Positions 48,286 through 58,018 are shown, counted from the stretch's first letter. The stretch is 64,000 nucleotides of DNA from Salmonella bongori NCTC 12419 (GCF_000252995.1 NC_015761.1:4030001-4094000), one strand, 5' to 3'. Notes: generated by a model from the sequence alone, not told the origin. A program made the numbers and translations.

Positions 48286-48384
48286 GGCCTCCATTAAAAA
48301 AGAAAACGCACAACCCTCCAGGTGGTATTGAGACGACTTCAAGGGTGACGCGTTTAAAGAAAAGCAATGATCTCAGGAGATAGA

Positions 48385-49740
48385 ATGATGATTACTCTGC
48401 GCAAACTTCCTCTGGCGGTTGCTGTCGCTGCGGGCGTCATGTCCGCTCAGGCAATGGCTGTCGATTTTCACGGTTACGCCCGTTCCGGTATTGGCTGGAC
48501 GGGAAGCGGCGGTGAACAACAATGTTTCCAGGTGACCGGTGCACAAAGTAAATACCGTCTCGGTAACGAATGTGAAACCTATGCGGAACTGAAACTGGGT
48601 CAGGAAGTGTGGAAAGAGGGCGATAAGAGCTTCTATTTCGACACCAACGTCGCCTATTCTGTCGCACAGCAGAACGACTGGGAATCGACCGATCCTGCCT
48701 TCCGCGAAGCAAACGTGCAGGGGAAAAACCTGATTGAATGGCTGCCGGGTTCCACTATCTGGGCCGGTAAACGCTTCTATCAGCGTCACGACGTACACAT
48801 GATCGACTTCTACTACTGGGATATTTCTGGTCCTGGCGCGGGTATTGAAAATATCGATTTGGGCTTTGGTAAGCTTTCACTGGCGGCGACCCGCTCTCAG
48901 GAAGCGGGCGGTTCTTACACCTTCAGCAGCCAAAATATTTACGATACTTCTAAAGATACCGCGAACGATGTTTTCGATGTCCGTTTAGCAGGCTTGCAGA
49001 CCAACCCGGATGGCGTGCTGGAACTGGGCGTTGACTATGGTCGGGCGAATAAGAGCGACGGCTACAGCTATGTTGATGGCGCAACTAAAGACGGCTGGAT
49101 GTTCACCGCGGAACATACCCAAAGCATGTTGAAAGGCTACAACAAGTTTGTCCTTCAGTATGCGACTGACGCGATGACCACGCAGGGTAAAGGCGGGGCG
49201 CAGGGTACCTATGGGTATGCCTATGATACAAAAGACGCTGACGGTAATGTCATCCACCACGTTGACGACTACGTCAATAATAACGGCAAACTATGGCGCG
49301 TGCTGGATCACGGCGCGATTTCGCTGGGCGATCGTTGGGATCTGATGTACGTCGGTATGTTCCAGAAACAAGACCTGGACAATAAACTCGGTACCGATTG
49401 GTGGACTGTAGGCGTACGTCCGATGTTCAAATGGACGCCAATCATGAGTACCCTGCTGGAAGTGGGTTATGACAACGTGAAATCTCAGCAGACTGGCGAT
49501 CATAACAACCAATACAAAATCACCCTGGCGCAACAGTGGCAGGCAGGCGACAGCATCTGGTCGCGCCCGGCTATCCGTGTGTTTGCGACTTATGCGAAGT
49601 GGGATGAGAAATGGGGTTATATCAAAGATGGTGATAAAACCTTGCGTTATGCCGCCGCAAGCAACAGCGGTATCAATACCACCAGCCGTGGCGATAGCGA
49701 TGAGTGGACCTTCGGCGCCCAGATGGAAATCTGGTGGTAA
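48385..49740 (+). CDS. lamB: Maltoporin LamB
   Basis: Outer-membrane trimeric, 18-stranded maltodextrin channel and phage receptor. ATG at 48385 (MMITLRKLPLAV) gives 451 residues with a 25-residue signal peptide cut after AMA. The mature start VDFHGYARSGIGWTGSGGEQ and the terminal FGAQMEIWW are diagnostic. Some surface-loop stretches (about residues 180-190, 255-290 and the C-terminal loop before SRGDSDEW) differ from remembered E. coli LamB, as expected for phage-exposed loops. Read from the malK promoter. Confidence 0.98.
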   Translation: MMITLRKLPLAVAVAAGVMSAQAMAVDFHGYARSGIGWTGSGGEQQCFQVTGAQSKYRLGNECETYAELKLGQEVWKEGDKSFYFDTNVAYSVAQQNDWESTDPAFREANVQGKNLIEWLPGSTIWAGKRFYQRHDVHMIDFYYWDISGPGAGIENIDLGFGKLSLAATRSQEAGGSYTFSSQNIYDTSKDTANDVFDVRLAGLQTNPDGVLELGVDYGRANKSDGYSYVDGATKDGWMFTAEHTQSMLKGYNKFVLQYATDAMTTQGKGGAQGTYGYAYDTKDADGNVIHHVDDYVNNNGKLWRVLDHGAISLGDRWDLMYVGMFQKQDLDNKLGTDWWTVGVRPMFKWTPIMSTLLEVGYDNVKSQQTGDHNNQYKITLAQQWQAGDSIWSRPAIRVFATYAKWDEKWGYIKDGDKTLRYAAASNSGINTTSRGDSDEWTFGAQMEIWW

Positions 49741-49762
49741 TACGACGGTCATCTGATGTAAC

Positions 49763-49780
49763 GAGGGGCGCAAGCCCCTC
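49763..49780 (+). terminator. Hairpin after lamB
   Basis: Stem GAGGGGC (49763-49769) / GCCCCTC (49774-49780) with a GCAA-type loop, but no T-run. Probably an mRNA-stabilising or partly terminating hairpin before malM. Confidence 0.65.
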
Positions 49781-49805
49781 TAAAGCGTAAGATCTGATGA
49801 TGTCT

Positions 49806-49840
49806 GTAGGCCGGATAAAACGTTAACCGTCATCCGGTAC
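49806..49840. repeat. REP unit between lamB and malM
   Basis: GTAGGCCGGATAAAACG...CGTCATCCGGTAC forms a single degenerate REP palindrome. Confidence 0.65.
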
Positions 49841-49903
49841 TGTGCCTGGGTTGGCGCGCTATTGCCTGGCTACCGCTGAACCCACCTTATTGAGGTGATA
49901 ATA

Positions 49904-50821
49904 ATGAAAATGAAGAAAAGTCTCATCGCCCTCTGTTTAACCACAGGGTTGTTCGCCAGCGCGCCGGGTATCAGCCTGGCAGAAGTGAACTATGTACCGC
50001 AAAATACCAGTGCAGCGCCCGCTATTCCCGCTGCTGCGCTACAGCAATTAACCTGGACGCCCGTCGACCAGTCAAAAACACAGTCTACCCAACTTGCGAC
50101 CAGCGGTCAGCGGCTTGATGTTGCCGGCATCACCGGCCCGGTCGCTGCCTGGAGCGTTCCGGCAAATATCGGCGAGCTAACGCTAACGCTTTCCAGCGAA
50201 GTCAATAAGCAAGCCAGCGTTTTTGCGCCAAACGTGTTGATTCTTGACCAAAATATGACGCCTTCGGCGTTCTTCCCCAGCAGTTACTTTACTTATCAGC
50301 AGCCGGGCGTCATGAGCGCAGACCGGTTGGAAGGCGTGATGCGTCTGACGCCTGCGCTGGGGCAACAAAAACTCTATGTTTTGGTATTTACGACCGAAAA
50401 AGATCTTCAGCAAACCACTACGCTGCTCGATCCGGCAAAAGCCTATGCCAAAGGCGTCGGTAACTCTGTCCCGGATATTCCCGATCCGGTAGCCCGTCAT
50501 ACCACTGACGGACTGTTGAAACTGAAGGTGAAAACTAACAGTAGTTCCAGCGTACTGGTTGGCCCGCTGTTTGGCTCGTCCGGTACGGGGCCGGTAACGG
50601 TCGGAAATACCGCGGCGCCGGTCGCTGCGCCAGCGCCTGTTGCGCCAAAGAAAAGCGAACCGATGTTGAACGATACGGAAAGCTACTTTAATAAAGCGAT
50701 TAAGGATGCCGTAGCGAAAGGCGACGTCGATAAAGCGCTGAAACTGCTTGATGAGGCCGAACGTCTGGGCTCGACATCTGCCCGTTCCACTTTTATCAGC
50801 AGTGTAAAAGGCAAGGGGTAA
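49904..50821 (+). CDS. malM: MalM, periplasmic protein of the maltose regulon
   Basis: A 305-residue exported protein with signal peptide (about 26 residues, ending GISLA). A beta-sandwich-like domain follows, then an Ala/Pro-rich linker (PVAAPAPVAPKK, about 240-252) and a C-terminal helical tail. ATG at 49904 lies 5 bp after GAGGTGA; GTG 49895 overlaps that site and is less likely. Its function is unclear although it is co-regulated with maltose transport. A terminator follows at 50855. Confidence 0.94.
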   Translation: MKMKKSLIALCLTTGLFASAPGISLAEVNYVPQNTSAAPAIPAAALQQLTWTPVDQSKTQSTQLATSGQRLDVAGITGPVAAWSVPANIGELTLTLSSEVNKQASVFAPNVLILDQNMTPSAFFPSSYFTYQQPGVMSADRLEGVMRLTPALGQQKLYVLVFTTEKDLQQTTTLLDPAKAYAKGVGNSVPDIPDPVARHTTDGLLKLKVKTNSSSSVLVGPLFGSSGTGPVTVGNTAAPVAAPAPVAPKKSEPMLNDTESYFNKAIKDAVAKGDVDKALKLLDEAERLGSTSARSTFISSVKGKG

Positions 50822-50854
50822 TTGTGTCCCCACATTGCTGATTTTGCAGCAACT

Positions 50855-50882
50855 GGTGCGTCTCCTGGCGCACCTTTTTTAT
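50855..50882 (+). terminator. Terminator of malK-lamB-malM
   Basis: Stem GGTGCG (50855-50860) / CGCACC (50869-50874) followed by T6, 33 bp after malM. Confidence 0.85.
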
Positions 50883-51000
50883 CATTTCATGCGAATTGTT
50901 ACTTTTTTGTTGCGCAACAGATCACTTAATTGTGTTTGCGCCCCCCGTAATGTCTTTTCTGAGATACAATGACTTTAGGTTATGAATCGGAGAGTAAGGC

Positions 51001-51498
51001 ATGTCACACCCTGCGTTAACGCAACTGCGTGCGCTGCGCTATTTTGACGCAATTCCTGCGCTTGAACCCCCTTTGCTGGACTGGCTATTGCTGGAAGATT
51101 CCATGACCAAACGTTTTGAGCAGCTGGGAAAACAGGTAAGCGTGACGCTAATTCGGGAAGGGTTTGTCGGTCAAAGTGAGGTTGAGGAAGCGCTCAGTCT
51201 ATTGCCATCCGAATCCCGCTACTGGTTACGCGAAATCCTCCTTTGCGCGGATGGCGAACCCTGGCTTGCCGGGCGTACCGTCGTTCCGGAATCCACGCTG
51301 TGCGGACCTGAGCAGGTCTTACAACATCTGGGAAAAACCCCGCTTGGACGTTATCTATTTACATCATCGATGCTGACCCGCGATTTTATTGAAATTGGAC
51401 GCGATGCAACGCTTTGGGGGCGACGCTCTCGCTTGCGGTTGAGCGGAAAGCCGCTCTTGCTCACTGAGCTTTTTTTACCTGCATCGCCGCTGTACTAA
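51001..51498 (+). CDS. ubiC: Chorismate pyruvate-lyase
   Basis: Removes pyruvate from chorismate to give 4-hydroxybenzoate, the first step of ubiquinone synthesis. The product is 165 residues. Recognisable segments are LDWLLLEDSMTKRFEQ, VTLIREGFV, REILLCADGEPWLAGRTVVP (substrate pocket) and the C-terminal LLLTELFLPASPLY. Ribosome site GGAGAGTAAGGC. ubiA follows after 13 bp. Confidence 0.97.
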   Translation: MSHPALTQLRALRYFDAIPALEPPLLDWLLLEDSMTKRFEQLGKQVSVTLIREGFVGQSEVEEALSLLPSESRYWLREILLCADGEPWLAGRTVVPESTLCGPEQVLQHLGKTPLGRYLFTSSMLTRDFIEIGRDATLWGRRSRLRLSGKPLLLTELFLPASPLY

Positions 51499-51511
51499 GA
51501 GGAAGATAAAA

Positions 51512-52384
51512 ATGGAGTGGAGTCTGACGCAGAGTAAGCTGCTGGCGTTTCACCGTTTGATGCGTACAGATAAGCCTATTGGCGCGTTGCTGCTGCTCTG
51601 GCCGACGCTTTGGGCGCTGTGGGTGGCAACGCCGGGTATGCCTCAACTGTGGATTTTAGCGGTTTTTGTCGCCGGCGTATGGTTAATGCGCGCGGCGGGC
51701 TGCGTGGTGAACGACTATGCCGATCGCAAGTTTGACGGTCATGTAAAACGTACCGCCAACCGACCCTTACCCAGCGGCGCCGTGACAGAGAAAGAAGCGC
51801 GTAATTTGTTTATCGTGCTGGTGCTGCTTGCGTTTCTGCTGGTGCTGACGTTGAACACTATGACGATCCTGCTCTCCGTAGCAGCACTGGCGCTGGCCTG
51901 GGTTTATCCCTTTATGAAACGTTATACCCACCTGCCGCAGGTGGTGCTGGGCGCCGCCTTTGGCTGGTCAATCCCCATGGCATTCGCCGCAGTGAGCGAA
52001 TCAACACCGCTGAGTTGCTGGTTGATGTTCCTCGCCAATATTCTCTGGGCCGTCGCCTACGACACACAATATGCGATGGTCGACAGAGATGACGATATCA
52101 AGATTGGCATTAAATCGACGGCGATTCTGTTTGGCCGTTATGACAAACTGATTATCGGGATTTTACAGCTTGGCGTACTGGCGTTAATGGCCCTGATCGG
52201 CGGGTTGAATGGTCTGGGAGGGGGATATTACTGGTCTGTGCTGGTGGCAGGAGCGTTGTTTGCATACCAGCAAAAACTGATTGCGAGCCGGGAGCGCGAA
52301 GCTTGCTTCAAAGCCTTTATGAACAATAACTATGTTGGCCTGGTGCTGTTTTTAGGGCTGGCGATGAGTTACTGGCACTTCTGA
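51512..52384 (+). CDS. ubiA: 4-hydroxybenzoate octaprenyltransferase
   Basis: Inner-membrane prenyltransferase attaching the octaprenyl chain to 4-hydroxybenzoate. The product is 290 residues with about eight to nine membrane helices. The two Asp-rich metal/diphosphate motifs are NDYADRKFD (first) and DRDDDIKIG (second). Start ATG at 51512 behind AGAGGAAG. Co-transcribed with ubiC. The gene ends just before REP palindromes and the convergent plsB. Confidence 0.97.
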   Translation: MEWSLTQSKLLAFHRLMRTDKPIGALLLLWPTLWALWVATPGMPQLWILAVFVAGVWLMRAAGCVVNDYADRKFDGHVKRTANRPLPSGAVTEKEARNLFIVLVLLAFLLVLTLNTMTILLSVAALALAWVYPFMKRYTHLPQVVLGAAFGWSIPMAFAAVSESTPLSCWLMFLANILWAVAYDTQYAMVDRDDDIKIGIKSTAILFGRYDKLIIGILQLGVLALMALIGGLNGLGGGYYWSVLVAGALFAYQQKLIASREREACFKAFMNNNYVGLVLFLGLAMSYWHF

Positions 52385-52388
52385 TGTC

Positions 52389-52482
52389 ATGCCGGGTGGC
52401 GGCGACGCCTTACCCGGCCTACAAACCCAAAATTTTCAATACGTCATATCAGTCGCCCGATAAGCCTGCGCTATCGGGCATT
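52389..52482. repeat. REP palindromes between convergent ubiA and plsB
   Basis: GCCGGGTGGCGGCGACGCCTTACCCGGC (imperfect) at 52391 on, and CGCCCGATAAGCCTGCGCTA with TCGGGC at about 52453-52479. Confidence 0.75.
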
Positions 52483-52494
52483 TCCGGCGTTGGC

Positions 52495-54915
52495 TTATTC
52501 GCCCTGCGTCGCGCTCTCAATAGTCAGGCGTACATCGGAGGTAATCAGATCGGCAAGCATCTGATATATCTTCATCGTTTCTGCCGGTTCGGCATCGCCC
52601 GTATCGCTGATATAGCCCTCATCCCGTAGCGTCAGCACTAACGAACTGAACACCGCCTTGTCGAAAAACTCCGGCGCGTTAATACCGTGCAGGACTGACA
52701 GACGTTGCGCCACGGTACGGCTTTCTTTCTCCAGCGTACTGCGGTTGATGGACGGATTGGCGCTCAACAGCCAGAACGTAATGGCATAACGCTGTAGCGT
52801 TTCGCGTGCGCCCGCCGCCAGCAGTTGCAGCGTACGTGAATGCGCCGGGTTGATATGCAGTTCGTCGTCCTGCACAGTAATCAGCCCCTGACGCTGCATT
52901 TCACTGGCCAGCGCGTCAATCACCGCGGCTAACTCCTCGCGCTCCCAGCGCAGGAACAACTCCGCTTTTAACATCGGATAGAGCGCTTCAACATGCTGCT
53001 GTAGCGCATCACGCGAAATGCGGCGATGCTGGGTGATAATCGCCGCCATCAGCGAAGGCATAATCAACATATGCGCAATGTTGTTGCGATAATAGGTCAT
53101 CAACACTGCCTGCTCGCGTGGCAGAATGATGATATCGCCAATGGTGTCTTTCTCAACCTCAAACTTATTCATCTGCAACGCATGATCAATGAGTTCGCCC
53201 GCGCTGGCGGCAGGAACGGTCGAGTCCGTGGAGTAAGGCACATTGCGCATCAGATCGAGATAACAATTTAGCTGCTCGGTGAGCTGTTCGCGGGTGAGCG
53301 AACGCTGGCGCGATGCCAGTAGCGCGGTACAGCACAGGTTCATCGCGTTTGCTGCGCCAGCGTTGTTAATACGTACCATCAGTTCAGCAGCGATACCGTT
53401 TACCGTCGGCGTTAGCCAGGCGGGACGGATGGCCTCTATAGGGTCAATAGATTCACGCCATTCCGGTACATGCTGATTCAGGTACGTCATGAGCGGCATC
53501 GGTTCGCCAAAGTTAACGTAGCCCTGACCCAGATTGCGCAGTTTGCTCAGACCGCGCAGCATCTGCGGCAGACTCTCTTTCTCTTTTGTCGCGCCGCGCA
53601 ATTCTTTGGCGTACGTTCCCACCTCCATCACGTGTTCGTAGCCGATATAAATAGGCACTAACGTAATTGGGCGGGTACCGCCGCGCAGCATCGCCTGGAT
53701 GGTCATCGACAGCGTGCCGGTTTTCGGATCGAGCAAACGTCCGGTACGCGAACGCCCCCCTTCCACAAAATATTCTACAGAATATCCACGGCTGAATAAC
53801 TCGCCCAGATATTCGCGAAAGACGGTGGAATAGAGTTTATTGCCCTTGAAAGTACGGCGAATAAAGAACGCGCCAAGACGGCGGAAAATCGGCCCGGCTG
53901 GCCAGAAATTAAGGTTGATACCGGCGGCAATGTGCGGCGGAACCAGCCCCTGATGGTACAACACATACGAGAGAAGCAAATAGTCCATGTGGCTGCGATG
54001 ACAGGGCACATAAACGATTTCATGCCCGTCGTGCGCCAGTTGGCGTACGCGCTCGGCGTTATGAACGTTAATCCCCTGGTAAAGCCGATTCCAGGTAAAG
54101 CCCAGAATTCTGTCGGTCAAACGAATCATCTCGTAAGAGAAGTTCGCGGCGATCTCCTCCATCAGTGCAATGGCGTTTTGCTGCGCTTTTTCGTGAGAAA
54201 TTTTCTTACTGCGCGCCTCATCTTCCACCGCGCGAGCGATAGCTTTCGACGCCAGCAGTTTGTTAAACAGGTCCTGACGGGCGGGCAGGCGAGGGCCAAC
54301 TGCCGCCAGGCGCTGACGGGCGAAGTGCATACGCGCTACACGCGCCAGTTTCTGGGCGATGATTTTATCGGTACCGTGTTCATCAGCCATGCGACGCAAC
54401 GAGACGGAGGGCGAGAATCGGACAAAGCTATCGCGCCCCAGCCAGGAGATGGCAAAAAATTTCTGTACGCCGTTCAACATACGTAAAGGCGGGTTCACTT
54501 CCCCCTTTTCACGACCCGGTGCGCGGCCAAACATCACGGAAACGGGCACCATCTGTAAATCCAAAGCCGGATTACTGCGATGCAGATCGAGATAGTCGTG
54601 AAAAAGCTTCACCGACTCTTCTTTTGGCGTGTAATACGTAAAAACACGCGGCCCGCCATGGATAAATACATAGCGAGGCAGTAGCGCGCCGTCGATCTCC
54701 AGCGGCTCCAGCGGATCAGGAAGATCGTGCGCCAGACATTGGGCGCGCAGCGTCAGTAAGTCCGCTTTTGAGTTGTATGGCAAGACATACATAATGGGAC
54801 GAGAAGTATCGAGTCCCAATTCCTGAGCGGGTTCCGCCGGAATAGACTTGCTTTTTACCAGTACGCTTAATGGTAAATTCAGTAATTTGTAGTAAATTCG
54901 TGGCCAGCCGGACAT
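52495..54915 (-). CDS. plsB: Glycerol-3-phosphate O-acyltransferase PlsB
   Basis: Inner-membrane-bound enzyme that acylates position 1 of glycerol 3-phosphate, the first step of phospholipid synthesis. The product is 806 residues. The catalytic HX4D motif HRSHMD is near 306-311. Substrate-binding blocks are GAFFIRRTFKGN, YFVEGGRSRTGR and ITLVPIYIGYE. It starts MSGWPRIYYKLLNLPLS and ends SATQGE, as in E. coli. Divergent from dgkA, a lipid-recycling gene, across 170 bp. Confidence 0.97.
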   Translation of the reverse strand: MSGWPRIYYKLLNLPLSVLVKSKSIPAEPAQELGLDTSRPIMYVLPYNSKADLLTLRAQCLAHDLPDPLEPLEIDGALLPRYVFIHGGPRVFTYYTPKEESVKLFHDYLDLHRSNPALDLQMVPVSVMFGRAPGREKGEVNPPLRMLNGVQKFFAISWLGRDSFVRFSPSVSLRRMADEHGTDKIIAQKLARVARMHFARQRLAAVGPRLPARQDLFNKLLASKAIARAVEDEARSKKISHEKAQQNAIALMEEIAANFSYEMIRLTDRILGFTWNRLYQGINVHNAERVRQLAHDGHEIVYVPCHRSHMDYLLLSYVLYHQGLVPPHIAAGINLNFWPAGPIFRRLGAFFIRRTFKGNKLYSTVFREYLGELFSRGYSVEYFVEGGRSRTGRLLDPKTGTLSMTIQAMLRGGTRPITLVPIYIGYEHVMEVGTYAKELRGATKEKESLPQMLRGLSKLRNLGQGYVNFGEPMPLMTYLNQHVPEWRESIDPIEAIRPAWLTPTVNGIAAELMVRINNAGAANAMNLCCTALLASRQRSLTREQLTEQLNCYLDLMRNVPYSTDSTVPAASAGELIDHALQMNKFEVEKDTIGDIIILPREQAVLMTYYRNNIAHMLIMPSLMAAIITQHRRISRDALQQHVEALYPMLKAELFLRWEREELAAVIDALASEMQRQGLITVQDDELHINPAHSRTLQLLAAGARETLQRYAITFWLLSANPSINRSTLEKESRTVAQRLSVLHGINAPEFFDKAVFSSLVLTLRDEGYISDTGDAEPAETMKIYQMLADLITSDVRLTIESATQGE

Positions 54916-55085
54916 AAACGATGTAAAGCCTCTGGTTAATAATGCAAATGCGCTGCAAGGATATCAGAAAGTTTAGCGAATTTCTGTTGTATCCCGTCAT
55001 ACTTCGCGCTCTATAACGGCAGCCCGAATCGTGCAGGGCGGCCGTATAATGTCATTGACGTTAATAATGTAAAAAGGTTCTTTTG

Positions 55086-55454
55086 ATGGCCAATAATACC
55101 ACTGGATTCACCAGAATTATCAAAGCGGCAGGGTATTCCTGGAAAGGATTTCGCGCCGCATGGACTCACGAAGCCGCGTTTCGCCAGGAAAGCCTGGCGG
55201 TATTGCTGGGCGTCATTATTGCCTGTTGGCTGGATGTGGATGCCATTACCCGCGTGTTATTGATAGGTTCCCTGGTACTTATCATGATCGTTGAAATCCT
55301 CAACAGTGCGATAGAAGCCGTCGTTGACCGCATCGGTTCTGACTATCACGAACTTTCCGGGCGGGCGAAAGATATGGGGTCGGCTGCGGTGCTGCTGTCT
55401 ATTTTCGTTGCCCTGATGACCTGGGGCATTCTGTTATGGTCACATTTTCGATAA
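55086..55454 (+). CDS. dgkA: Diacylglycerol kinase
   Basis: Small trimeric inner-membrane kinase that recycles diacylglycerol to phosphatidic acid. The product is 122 residues from ATG 55086; the preceding TTG at 55083 is unlikely. It has three membrane segments. Conserved catalytic features are EAAFRQE near the N-terminus and VEILNSAIEAVVDRIG with the metal-binding Glu, followed by SGRAKDMGSAAV. Ends LLWSHFR. Confidence 0.97.
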   Translation: MANNTTGFTRIIKAAGYSWKGFRAAWTHEAAFRQESLAVLLGVIIACWLDVDAITRVLLIGSLVLIMIVEILNSAIEAVVDRIGSDYHELSGRAKDMGSAAVLLSIFVALMTWGILLWSHFR

Positions 55455-55517
55455 AGGTTCCAAATTTTATAAATCTCTTGTTTTTTGCGCGGTTTGTGGT
55501 TCCAAAATCACCTTCAA

Positions 55518-55554
55518 CTGTATATACTCACAGCATGACTGTATATACACCCAG
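55518..55554 (+). promoter_or_regulatory. Two LexA (SOS) boxes in front of lexA
   Basis: CTGTATATACTCACAG (55518-55533) and CTGTATATACACCCAG (55539-55554) each match CTGT-N8-ACAG, the second with one mismatch. They end 8 bp before the lexA ATG, the known tandem autoregulatory arrangement. Confidence 0.95.
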
Positions 55555-55562
55555 GGGGCGGA

Positions 55563-56171
55563 ATGAAAGCGTTAACGGCCAGGCAGCAAGAGGTGTTTGA
55601 TCTCATTCGGGATCACATCAGCCAGACAGGTATGCCACCGACGCGTGCGGAAATCGCGCAGCGTTTGGGGTTCCGTTCCCCAAACGCGGCGGAAGAACAT
55701 CTTAAAGCGTTGGCGCGCAAAGGGGTGCTTGAAATCGTTTCCGGCGCTTCTCGAGGTATCCGTCTGTTACAGGAAGAAGAAGAGGGGTTACCACTTGTTG
55801 GGCGCGTAGCGGCGGGTGAGCCACTGCTGGCGCAGCAACACATTGAAGGCCATTACCAGGTTGATCCTTCTTTGTTCAAACCCAGCGCGGATTTCCTGTT
55901 GCGCGTAAGCGGCATGTCGATGAAAGACATTGGCATTATGGATGGCGATTTACTGGCAGTACATAAAACGCAGGATGTTCGCAACGGGCAGGTGGTTGTG
56001 GCTCGCATTGATGATGAAGTCACCGTAAAACGCTTGAAAAAACAGGGTAATAAAGTAGAACTTCTGCCGGAAAACAGTGAGTTTACACCGATAGTGGTGG
56101 ATTTGCGCGAACAAAGCTTCACCATTGAAGGATTGGCGGTCGGTGTCATTCGCAACGGCGAATGGCTGTAA
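55563..56171 (+). CDS. lexA: SOS repressor LexA
   Basis: Represses DNA-damage genes and cleaves itself when RecA is activated. The product is 202 residues. The winged-helix DNA-binding domain is at 1-70 (RAEIAQRLGFRSPNAAEEHL). The cleavage site is A84-G85 and the Ser/Lys dyad is S119 (VSGMSM) and K156 (VTVKRL). Preceded by two LexA boxes. dinF follows after a gap filled with REP palindromes. Confidence 0.99.
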   Translation: MKALTARQQEVFDLIRDHISQTGMPPTRAEIAQRLGFRSPNAAEEHLKALARKGVLEIVSGASRGIRLLQEEEEGLPLVGRVAAGEPLLAQQHIEGHYQVDPSLFKPSADFLLRVSGMSMKDIGIMDGDLLAVHKTQDVRNGQVVVARIDDEVTVKRLKKQGNKVELLPENSEFTPIVVDLREQSFTIEGLAVGVIRNGEWL

Positions 56172-56196
56172 TCTCTTCTTACTCTCCTTGTATGTG

Positions 56197-56306
56197 CCCA
56201 TCCGGCAGCCCTGCAGCCTGATGGCGCTACGCTTATCAGGCCTGCGGGAAACCGATTCCCGAGGGTGAAGGTTTTGTAGGCCGGATAAGGCGTTTATGCC
56301 GCTATG
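56197..56306. repeat. BIME between lexA and dinF
   Basis: GCCCATCCGGCAGCCCTGCAGCCTGATGGCGC-type unit with CGCTTATCAGGCCTGCGGG, then a second unit GTAGGCCGGATAAGGCGTTTATGCC. It sits inside the lexA-dinF operon and may lower dinF expression. Confidence 0.8.
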
Positions 56307-56351
56307 TGGTAGGGCGCATGTTTTGTTTAACTCCTTGTCAGGCCAGTCTTC

Positions 56352-57677
56352 ATGCCGTTTTTTACCTCCTCTGATAAAGCGCTTTGGCGTCTCGCGTTGC
56401 CAATGATTTTTTCTAATATCACCGTTCCCTTGTTGGGGCTGGTTGATACGGCAGTGATTGGTCATCTGGACAGCCCGGTTTATCTGGGCGGCGTGGCGGT
56501 AGGGGCGACCGCCACCAGTTTTCTTTTCATGCTGTTGCTGTTTCTGCGAATGAGCACCACCGGGTTAACGGCCCAGGCATTTGGCGCTAAAAACCCGCGA
56601 GCCTTAGCTCGGGCATTGATTCAGCCGTTGTTGCTGGCGCTGGGCGCAGGTGTATTGATTGCGCTCTTTCGCACGCCGCTTATTGATGTAGCTTTACATA
56701 TTGTTGGTGGGAACGAGGCTGTTCTGGTGCAGGCGAGACGCTTCCTTGAAATTCGTTGGTTAAGCGCTCCCGCGTCTCTGGCGAATCTGGTGCTGCTCGG
56801 TTGGTTGTTAGGCGTTCAGTATGCGCGGGCTCCTGTTATCTTGTTAGTCGTGGGAAATATCCTCAACATTGTGCTCGATCTGTGGCTGGTGATGGGGCTT
56901 CATATGAACGTGCAGGGGGCCGCTCTGGCGACGGTTATCGCAGAATATGCCACGCTACTGATCGGCTTAATGATGGTGCGTAAAGTTCTCCATCTCCGCG
57001 GTGTGTCGCTGGAGATGCTAAAACATGCATGGCGCGGTAACGTACGCCGTCTTTTGGCGCTTAATCGCGATATCATGCTGCGCTCGTTGCTCCTTCAGCT
57101 CTGTTTTGGCGCGATCACGGTGTTAGGCGCGCGGCAGGGCAGCGATATTATCGCGGTAAATGCGGTACTGATGACCCTACTTACCTTTACGGCCTATGCG
57201 CTGGACGGTTTTGCTTATGCGGTGGAAGCGCACTCTGGCCAGGCTTACGGCGCGCGTGACGGCAGCAAGTTACTGGACGTCTGGCGGGCGGCGTGTCGTC
57301 AGTCAGGGGTTGTTGCCCTGCTGTTTTCCATGGTCTATGCCCTGGCAGGCGAACATATTGTCGCGTTATTGACCTCGTTACCGCAAATACAACTGCTGGC
57401 TGATCGATACCTTATCTGGCAGGTGGTATTACCGTTAACAGGCGTATGGTGCTATCTTCTGGATGGCATGTTTATTGGCGCGACGCGCGCCGCCGAAATG
57501 CGCAATAGCATGGCGGTTGCCGCGGCGGGATTTGCGCTGACGCTACTCGCCTTGCCATTCCTGGGAAATCACGGCTTATGGCTGGCATTAACCGTTTTTC
57601 TGGCGCTTCGCGGCCTGTCACTGGCTTTTATCTGGCGTCGCCACTGGCGCGATGGTACATGGTTTGCCAGAGGGTGA
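56352..57677 (+). CDS. dinF: DinF, MATE-family efflux transporter
   Basis: A 441-residue inner-membrane protein with 12 predicted helices of the MATE/DinF type. DNA-damage-inducible through read-through from the lexA promoter. Typical stretches are LPMIFSNITVPLLGLVDTAVIGHLD in helix 1 and ALDGFAYAVEAHSGQAYGA in the second half. The E. coli protein has been linked to protection from oxidants and bile salts; the substrate is not settled. ATG at 56352 is close after GTCAGGCC with a weak ribosome site. Confidence 0.94.
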   Translation: MPFFTSSDKALWRLALPMIFSNITVPLLGLVDTAVIGHLDSPVYLGGVAVGATATSFLFMLLLFLRMSTTGLTAQAFGAKNPRALARALIQPLLLALGAGVLIALFRTPLIDVALHIVGGNEAVLVQARRFLEIRWLSAPASLANLVLLGWLLGVQYARAPVILLVVGNILNIVLDLWLVMGLHMNVQGAALATVIAEYATLLIGLMMVRKVLHLRGVSLEMLKHAWRGNVRRLLALNRDIMLRSLLLQLCFGAITVLGARQGSDIIAVNAVLMTLLTFTAYALDGFAYAVEAHSGQAYGARDGSKLLDVWRAACRQSGVVALLFSMVYALAGEHIVALLTSLPQIQLLADRYLIWQVVLPLTGVWCYLLDGMFIGATRAAEMRNSMAVAAAGFALTLLALPFLGNHGLWLALTVFLALRGLSLAFIWRRHWRDGTWFARG

Positions 57678-57805
57678 CGGTTAAAAATTCTGAATATAAA
57701 ACCGCTGGCCGAATTCCTGTCTACAATTACTATCACGTCCAGCAGAAATTGCAGAGCATTTGGGCGAATAACACTTGCTATTCTTAACCGAATGATGAGG
57801 ACAAG

Positions 57806-58018
57806 ATGATGAATAAAGACGAAGCCGGCGGTAACTGGAAACAGTTTAAAGGTAAAATGAAAGAACAATGGGGTAAGCTGACCGATGACGATATGACCGT
57901 TATCGAAGGTAAACGTGACCAGCTGGTAGGTAAAATCCAGGAACGTTACGGTTACCAGAAAGATCAGGCGGAAAAAGAGGTTGTTGACTGGGAAACCCGT
58001 AACAACTATCGCTGGTAA
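57806..58018 (+). CDS. yjbJ: YjbJ, CsbD-family stress protein
   Basis: A 70-residue, highly charged, helical CsbD-like protein (NWKQFKGKMKEQWGKLTDDD; RYGYQKDQAEKEVVDWE). Abundant in stationary phase and RpoS-dependent in E. coli; the CTACAATT at about 57721-57728 could be part of a sigma-S type -10. Starts ATG 57806 or 57809, behind GAGGACAAG. Function unknown. Confidence 0.95.
   Translation: MMNKDEAGGNWKQFKGKMKEQWGKLTDDDMTVIEGKRDQLVGKIQERYGYQKDQAEKEVVDWETRNNYRW

Noticed and set aside
54985..55020. ERIC end-like word ATCCCGTCATACTTC between plsB and dgkA
   Set aside because: Only one end is present with no core or partner end; too short to call an element.
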